A stretch of 64,000 nucleotides of DNA, taken from positions 20,834-84,833 of the forward strand of contig CAIXGW010000041.1 in assembly GCA_903919145.1 (NCBI GenBank). The letters run 5' to 3'. The notes under the pieces are model-generated. The model was not told where the DNA came from and did not search any database. It saw nothing but the letters and a program-made list of their open reading frames with translations. The stretch is from an uncultured Myxococcales bacterium. GTDB lineage: Bacteria; Myxococcota_A; UBA9042. Below, piece after piece: positions 60,801 to 64,000 of this stretch. Position numbers and translations under genes: made by a program. Position 1 is the stretch's first letter. Each line of letters begins with the position of its first letter.

Positions 60801-63625
60801 CCACCGTGGACGGCTGCCTGGGCGGCAAGTGCAACGGCGGCAGCCCGGTAGTCTGCAATGACAAGGACGATTGCACTACCGATGCCTGCGACCCCAAGAC
60901 CGGCAAGTGCGCCTTCAGCCCCATCCCCGGCTGCGGCGTGCAGTGCATCGCCGACAAGGACTGCGACGACGCCAACTCTTGCACTACAGAGACCTGCAGC
61001 GCCGGCAAGTGCATCTCCAAGCTCAACGACGGCGCCAGCTGCGACGACGGCAACCTGTGCACCGACAAGGACCTCTGCGCTTCAGGCCTGTGCAAGGCCG
61101 GCACGGCCAATTCCTGCGACGACGGCAACGTCTGCACGACCGACAGCTGCGACGCCAAGACCGGCCTGTGCGGCTGGGCCGCCGTGCAAAACGGCAGCAA
61201 GTGCGCTGACGGGGCTCTGTGTACCCTCAACGACGCCTGCTCGTCTGGCAAGTGCGTGGGCACTGCGGTCAGCTGCAATGACAACAACGCCTGCACCATT
61301 GACAATTGCAACCCCGGCACCGGCACCTGCGTGTTTACCGCCACCTTCCCCTGCGGGAACAACTGCAATCAGGCCAGCCAGTGCAATGACAACAACCCCT
61401 GCACCGCCGACGCCTGCACCAACGGCCAATGCGCCCACTCTGGCCAAAGCGGCGCGGCCTGCACCGACAACAACCTCTGCACCGCCACCGACACCTGCTT
61501 GAACGGCAGCTGCTTTGGCACCGCCAAGGTCTGCGACGACAAGAACCCGTGCACTACCGACTCGTGCCAAGCCAACACCGGCAACTGCTTAGTCGCCAAC
61601 GCCCAGAACGGCTTGCCCTGCACCGACGGCAACTCCTGCACGTTGACCGATGCGTGCGCTGGCGGTCTGTGTGCCGGCAGCAATCCGGTGGTCTGTGATG
61701 ACAAGAATGCTTGCACCATCGATGCTTGTGACAAAGCGACCGGAAAGTGCTCCAGCACGCCGATCAGCGGCTGTGGTGGCAACTGCACTCAGGCCAGCGA
61801 CTGCGACGACAAGAACGTCTGCACCGGCGACGCCTGCACCAATGGCAAGTGCGCCAATACGTTAGTGGTCGGCAGCCCCTGCAATGATGGCGCGGCATGC
61901 ACGACGAGCGATCTGTGTGGAGCCGATGGCAAGTGCGCGGGCGCGGCGAAGGTCTGCAATGACAACAATGCCTGCACGGCCGACAGCTGCAATGTGGCCA
62001 ATGGCAATTGCGCCTTTGCCCCAGTGACCAATGGCTCGGCATGCTCGGACGGCAACGCCTGCACTGGCACCAACGGCGCCGACCAGTGCAACAACGGTGC
62101 GTGCGTTGCTGGGGCCGCCAAGGCCTGCAGTGACAACGACGCCTGCACGCTAGATTCTTGCAGCGCAGCCACTGGGGCTTGCGTGTTCACGCCGATCGCC
62201 GGCTGCGGCAACAACTGCAACTTCAACCTTCAGTGCAATGACAACAATGCGTGCACCACCAATGCGTGCACGCAAGGCAAGTGCGTGGCCACGCCGATCA
62301 ATGGCGGTCAGTGCGGTGACAACAACGCCTGCACTAACAACGACACCTGCGTGGCGGGCATCTGCAAGGGCACCGCCGTGGTCTGCAACGACAATAATGT
62401 TTGCACCACAGACTCCTGTTCCGCGCAGAACGGCTGTGCTTACACCGCTGCGACTGGTGGCAGCTGCAATGACAACAACGCTTGCACCGGCAGCGACGTC
62501 TGCAAGGCTGGCGTTTGCTCAGGCAGCGCAGTCAACTGCGACGACGGCAACCCCTGCACCGCTGACTCTTGCTCGCAGGGCCAGTGCGGCCACGCGCCGA
62601 TCAGCGGCTGTGGCGGCGGGTGCACCCAAAACAGCGAGTGCGATGACAAGAACGCTTGCACCACCGACACCTGCACGGCGGGCAAGTGCGTGATCGCCCA
62701 GCAGACCGGTACCAGCTGCGACGATGGCAACCTGTGCACCACCGGCGAGAAATGCGCCACCGGTGTCTGCCAGGCTGGCGTTCCTGTGGGCTGCAATGAC
62801 AACAACCCGTGTACCACTACTGCCTGTGACGCGAAGACTGGCCTTTGTGTGGCCACGCCGGCGACTGCCCAGTGCAGCGATGGCAATCCGTGCACGACTC
62901 AGGATGCCTGCAGCGGCGGGTCTTGCGTCGGCTCTGCCGTGAGCTGCAATGACAACAACCCATGCACCAATGACCTGTGCTTCAACGGCCAGTGCTACTT
63001 CCAGCCGATCCAAGGTTGTGGCGCCAACTGCACCCAGGACACCCAGTGCAACGACAACAACTCTTGCACCAAGGACGCCTGCAGCGGTGGCAAGTGCACC
63101 CAGACCTCCCTGGAAGGAGCGGCTTGCACAGACAACAACAACTGCACGTCCAGCGACGTCTGCACCGCCGGCAAGTGCGTTGGCAAGGCCCTGAGCTGCG
63201 CCTCTGACAACAACCCGTGCACGTCCGATGCCTGCAGCCCGCAGTACGGGGTCTGCCAGTACCAGACCATCGCCGGCTGTGGTCAGTGGTGTTCGGCCAA
63301 CAGCAGCTGCGATGACAAGAACAGCTGCACGGTCGATGCGTGCAACACGGCCAATGGTCAGTGCATCTACCAAAACCTGGCGGGCTGTGTGCCCAGCGCC
63401 ACCTGCAAGGCCAACAGCGACTGCAATGACAGCAACACCTGCACCACCGACCTGTGCGACACGGCGACCGGCAAGTGCTTCAACATTGCCACACCGGGCT
63501 GCAATCCCGCCGCGAGCTGCAAGGCCGACATCGACTGCGACGACAAGAACAAGTGCACCGTAGACGCATGCAACACCTTCAACAGCACCTGCGTCCACGT
63601 CAATCTGCCCGGCTGCACGCCCTAA
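57857..63625 (+). CDS. Giant Cys-rich repeat lipoprotein
   Basis: About 1,922 residues; ATG 57857 with GGAGG five bases upstream. Signal peptide ends in the lipobox AAAC near residue 34. Residues about 40-170 are an Asp/Val/Gln stalk with repeats like GTDVQ. The remaining 1,700 residues are tandem modules of the form CDDGNxCTxDxC...GxCxG or CDDKNPCTxDxC, with about one Cys per ten residues; modules separated by a P-G-C-G turn. Such proteins occur widely in Myxococcota, surface-exposed and presumably disulphide-rich. Acidic Asp/Asn in loops could bind calcium. No enzyme motif. Long antisense frames inside it are shadows. Confidence 0.85.
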   Translation: MSERFENKLDPNCTSRGVWLRWAVVAALALGAAACGSEEAIVGGSEADVALDTASDALPVGDAATDVQPSADVQGTDVQGTDVQGTDVQADGTDQVDIQPDIQADGSTDQPDVQPDIQTDGSTDQPDIQADGSTDQPDVQADVPPTDGTDESDVSADVQPDGSTDQPDVQGDTAQPECATDLDCAMKVKIGECKVALCKEGKCAIDNVTDGKTCSVNDLCSTGSCGAGECKPQAKVCDDSDTCTADSCNAQTGACAFVPKPGCQPACKTAADCDDGNACTSDSCDAVLGACLSAPKTDGSVCDDGNLCTSSDVCAKGSCLGAAVACDDKNPCTNDTCDATSGKCLTEAVADATACNDADLCTDKDVCSAGNCAGSAIACNDNNACTTDACDATSGKCTATAIPGCGDQCKGDAECDDKNPCTKDACTSGKCVVSPADGAACDDGNACTQGDKCAASACAGTAIACDDNNPCTTDACKSGACAFTPAPGSCDDGNACTNGDTCDAGKCLGTALTCDDGNPCTNDACQDGKCLTSNNAATCEDGDKCTSGDACKDGKCQGALKNCDDGKACTADACKDGACVNSATADGQACDDGSACTSADKCTNGACLGTSAVCDDKNPCTKDSCDPKNGCAALADDALACSDGQGCTTDTCKGGACVGSPLVCDDKDPCTNDACDQATGKCFAKPIVGCGGNCAVDGDCDDKNSCTSEACVAGKCQVKANDGTPCDDGDLCSVGDICAVGKCASGKPVACDDKNACTTDSCDPKSGKCLNAAVADKTPCDDGNLCTVADDCQAGKCIAGAKAVCDDTNPCTTDSCDLATGKCASVNAADKTPCDDGNLCTTGDLCTTGKCGGSAVPCDDKDVCTTDSCEPKTGNCVFAPIPNCTKPCKSDTDCPSDNNACTAEKCDTATGKCSSTAANGVPCDDGDLCTTDVCAAGKCAGTAIICDDKNPCTKDACDSTSGKCVAAAGADNTPCDDGSLCTTVDGCLGGKCNGGSPVVCNDKDDCTTDACDPKTGKCAFSPIPGCGVQCIADKDCDDANSCTTETCSAGKCISKLNDGASCDDGNLCTDKDLCASGLCKAGTANSCDDGNVCTTDSCDAKTGLCGWAAVQNGSKCADGALCTLNDACSSGKCVGTAVSCNDNNACTIDNCNPGTGTCVFTATFPCGNNCNQASQCNDNNPCTADACTNGQCAHSGQSGAACTDNNLCTATDTCLNGSCFGTAKVCDDKNPCTTDSCQANTGNCLVANAQNGLPCTDGNSCTLTDACAGGLCAGSNPVVCDDKNACTIDACDKATGKCSSTPISGCGGNCTQASDCDDKNVCTGDACTNGKCANTLVVGSPCNDGAACTTSDLCGADGKCAGAAKVCNDNNACTADSCNVANGNCAFAPVTNGSACSDGNACTGTNGADQCNNGACVAGAAKACSDNDACTLDSCSAATGACVFTPIAGCGNNCNFNLQCNDNNACTTNACTQGKCVATPINGGQCGDNNACTNNDTCVAGICKGTAVVCNDNNVCTTDSCSAQNGCAYTAATGGSCNDNNACTGSDVCKAGVCSGSAVNCDDGNPCTADSCSQGQCGHAPISGCGGGCTQNSECDDKNACTTDTCTAGKCVIAQQTGTSCDDGNLCTTGEKCATGVCQAGVPVGCNDNNPCTTTACDAKTGLCVATPATAQCSDGNPCTTQDACSGGSCVGSAVSCNDNNPCTNDLCFNGQCYFQPIQGCGANCTQDTQCNDNNSCTKDACSGGKCTQTSLEGAACTDNNNCTSSDVCTAGKCVGKALSCASDNNPCTSDACSPQYGVCQYQTIAGCGQWCSANSSCDDKNSCTVDACNTANGQCIYQNLAGCVPSATCKANSDCNDSNTCTTDLCDTATGKCFNIATPGCNPAASCKADIDCDDKNKCTVDACNTFNSTCVHVNLPGCTP
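58075..58380 (+). repeat. Repetitive stalk-coding DNA
   Basis: Three 15-base GTDVQ units at about 58080-58122, then longer imperfect copies of a D-I-Q-x-D-G-S-T-D-Q-P-D-V-Q unit (about 42 bases) to 58380. Coding repeats, likely length-variable. Confidence 0.7.
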
Positions 63626-63644
63626 TTGGTGTCTCTCGCCCTGA

Positions 63645-63690
63645 GGCAGCTGCCGCTTCTTTCCCGGTGTGGCAAGAAGCGGTAGCTGCC
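63645..63690 (+). terminator. Strong hairpin after the giant lipoprotein gene
   Basis: A 17-base stem: left arm 63645-63661 and right arm 63674-63690 pair completely in RNA with a single G-U, 12-base loop. No T run follows. It is 20 bases after the stop. Confidence 0.6.
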
Positions 63691-63698
63691 CGGCCAGA

Positions 63699-63727
63699 TT
63701 GACCCGCCCAGCCCTCGCGGGCATACT
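63699..63727 (+). promoter_or_regulatory. Promoter for the last gene
   Basis: TTGACC at 63699-63704, 17 bases, CATACT at 63722-63727, 44 bases before the ATG at 63771. Confidence 0.55.
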
Positions 63728-63770
63728 CCTACAGCACCGCAGATCTTTTAGCCTCCAACAGCAGGTCTCT

Positions 63771-64000
63771 ATGCTTTTTTCTAGTTCTTCTGACTCCTGC
63801 AGTCTCCTGCGCCGTCCCAGCTGGGTCGTACTGGCCCTGACCCTGGCCATGGCCGCCAGCGCCTGCGGCGACGACCCCGCGGTAGCAGGCACGCCCGCCG
63901 CCACCGCCGACACCGGCAGCGGCCAAGACGTAGCGCTGGACTCAACCGAGCTGGAAGTCGAGCAGGACGTGCAAGAGGGCAGCGACGTGGCGGCGATCGA
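63771..64000 (+). CDS. Partial lipoprotein gene, runs off the window
   Basis: 76 residues seen, frame open at the end. A basic leader and hydrophobic stretch WVVLALTLAMAASAC give a lipobox ASAC, then an Ala/Thr/Asp-rich stretch with DVALDSTELEVEQDVQEGSDV, the same stalk style as the giant lipoprotein upstream. The continuation is outside the window. Confidence 0.7.
   Translation, partial: MLFSSSSDSCSLLRRPSWVVLALTLAMAASACGDDPAVAGTPAATADTGSGQDVALDSTELEVEQDVQEGSDVAAI

Noticed and set aside
58228..61368. 1,046-residue open frame on the minus strand inside the giant lipoprotein gene
   Set aside because: Composition is that of an antisense shadow: repetitive His/Leu/Gln/Ser strings mirroring the Cys-rich modules, no start signal and no domain.
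62519..63913. 464-residue minus-strand frame and others near 57989-59620
   Set aside because: Same repeat-derived shadow; the plus-strand lipoproteins explain it.

Overview
The window is GC-rich chromosomal DNA, densely coded on both strands. It looks like a Myxococcota-type bacterium (former Deltaproteobacteria). The pointers are a Cys-rich CDDGN/CTxDxC repeat lipoprotein, a pilin-like module of the kind common in that group, zinc-ribbon/FHA and HEAT-like lipoproteins, a eukaryotic-type PFK-2/FBPase-2, GTG and TTG starts, and a type II-like ISC operon. No rRNA, tRNA, insertion sequence, integrase or CRISPR array was seen. The taxonomic call is an inference from gene content only.

Layout. 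1-4.1 kb (+): a tight cluster of a DUF350 (YjfL-like) membrane protein, a glutathionylspermidine-synthase-like ATP-grasp protein, a membrane protein with a Ser/Gly tail and a DUF1517-like protein, resembling part of the E. coli yjf envelope cluster. 4.2-13.5 kb: a lipoprotein, a large anchored protein with a pilin-like C-terminus (-), a GMC oxidoreductase plus membrane metallophosphatase pair, and a zinc-ribbon protein (-). 13.6-19.9 kb (+): dnaB, UDP-glucose dehydrogenase, an OPT transporter and a K+ channel. 20-23.3 kb: PFK-2/FBPase-2 (-) divergent from a tiny winged-helix gene, a strongly hairpinned spacer, and pepQ. 23.3-26.8 kb (-): a VWA - PP2C - kinase triad (YegL/YegK/YegI type, also called TerY-P). 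27-34.1 kb (+): PhnD-like lipoprotein plus diguanylate cyclase, Fe superoxide dismutase, SGNH hydrolase, an HPF-like protein and an Asp-rich/Cys-rich lipoprotein. 34.2-40.5 kb (-): iscR-iscS-iscU-iscA-hscB-hscA followed by a radical SAM gene, with a clear promoter and a probable IscR operator; divergent from mrp (+). 41.9-50.2 kb: PBP1A (-), zinc-ribbon/double-FHA protein (+), a lipoprotein (-), a small coiled-coil protein (+), and a gpV/VgrG-like spike gene adjoining hflX (-). 50.9-57.7 kb (+): nuoA-C-D-G-H-I without nuoB, E, F or J-N, then a Lys/Ala-rich protein. 57.9-64 kb (+): a roughly 1,920-residue Cys-rich lipoprotein, a strong hairpin, and the start of another lipoprotein that runs off the window.

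How the genes fit together. The ISC block builds and delivers Fe-S clusters, and the neighbouring radical SAM protein, Mrp and the nuo Fe-S subunits are natural clients or partners. Envelope functions recur: several lipoproteins, PBP1A, Ugd, the DUF350 cluster and the OPT/K+ channel pair. Signalling modules are the VWA/PP2C/kinase triad, the PhnD/GGDEF pair and the FHA protein. Several intergenic spaces carry short tandem repeats or hairpins that the genes do not explain.
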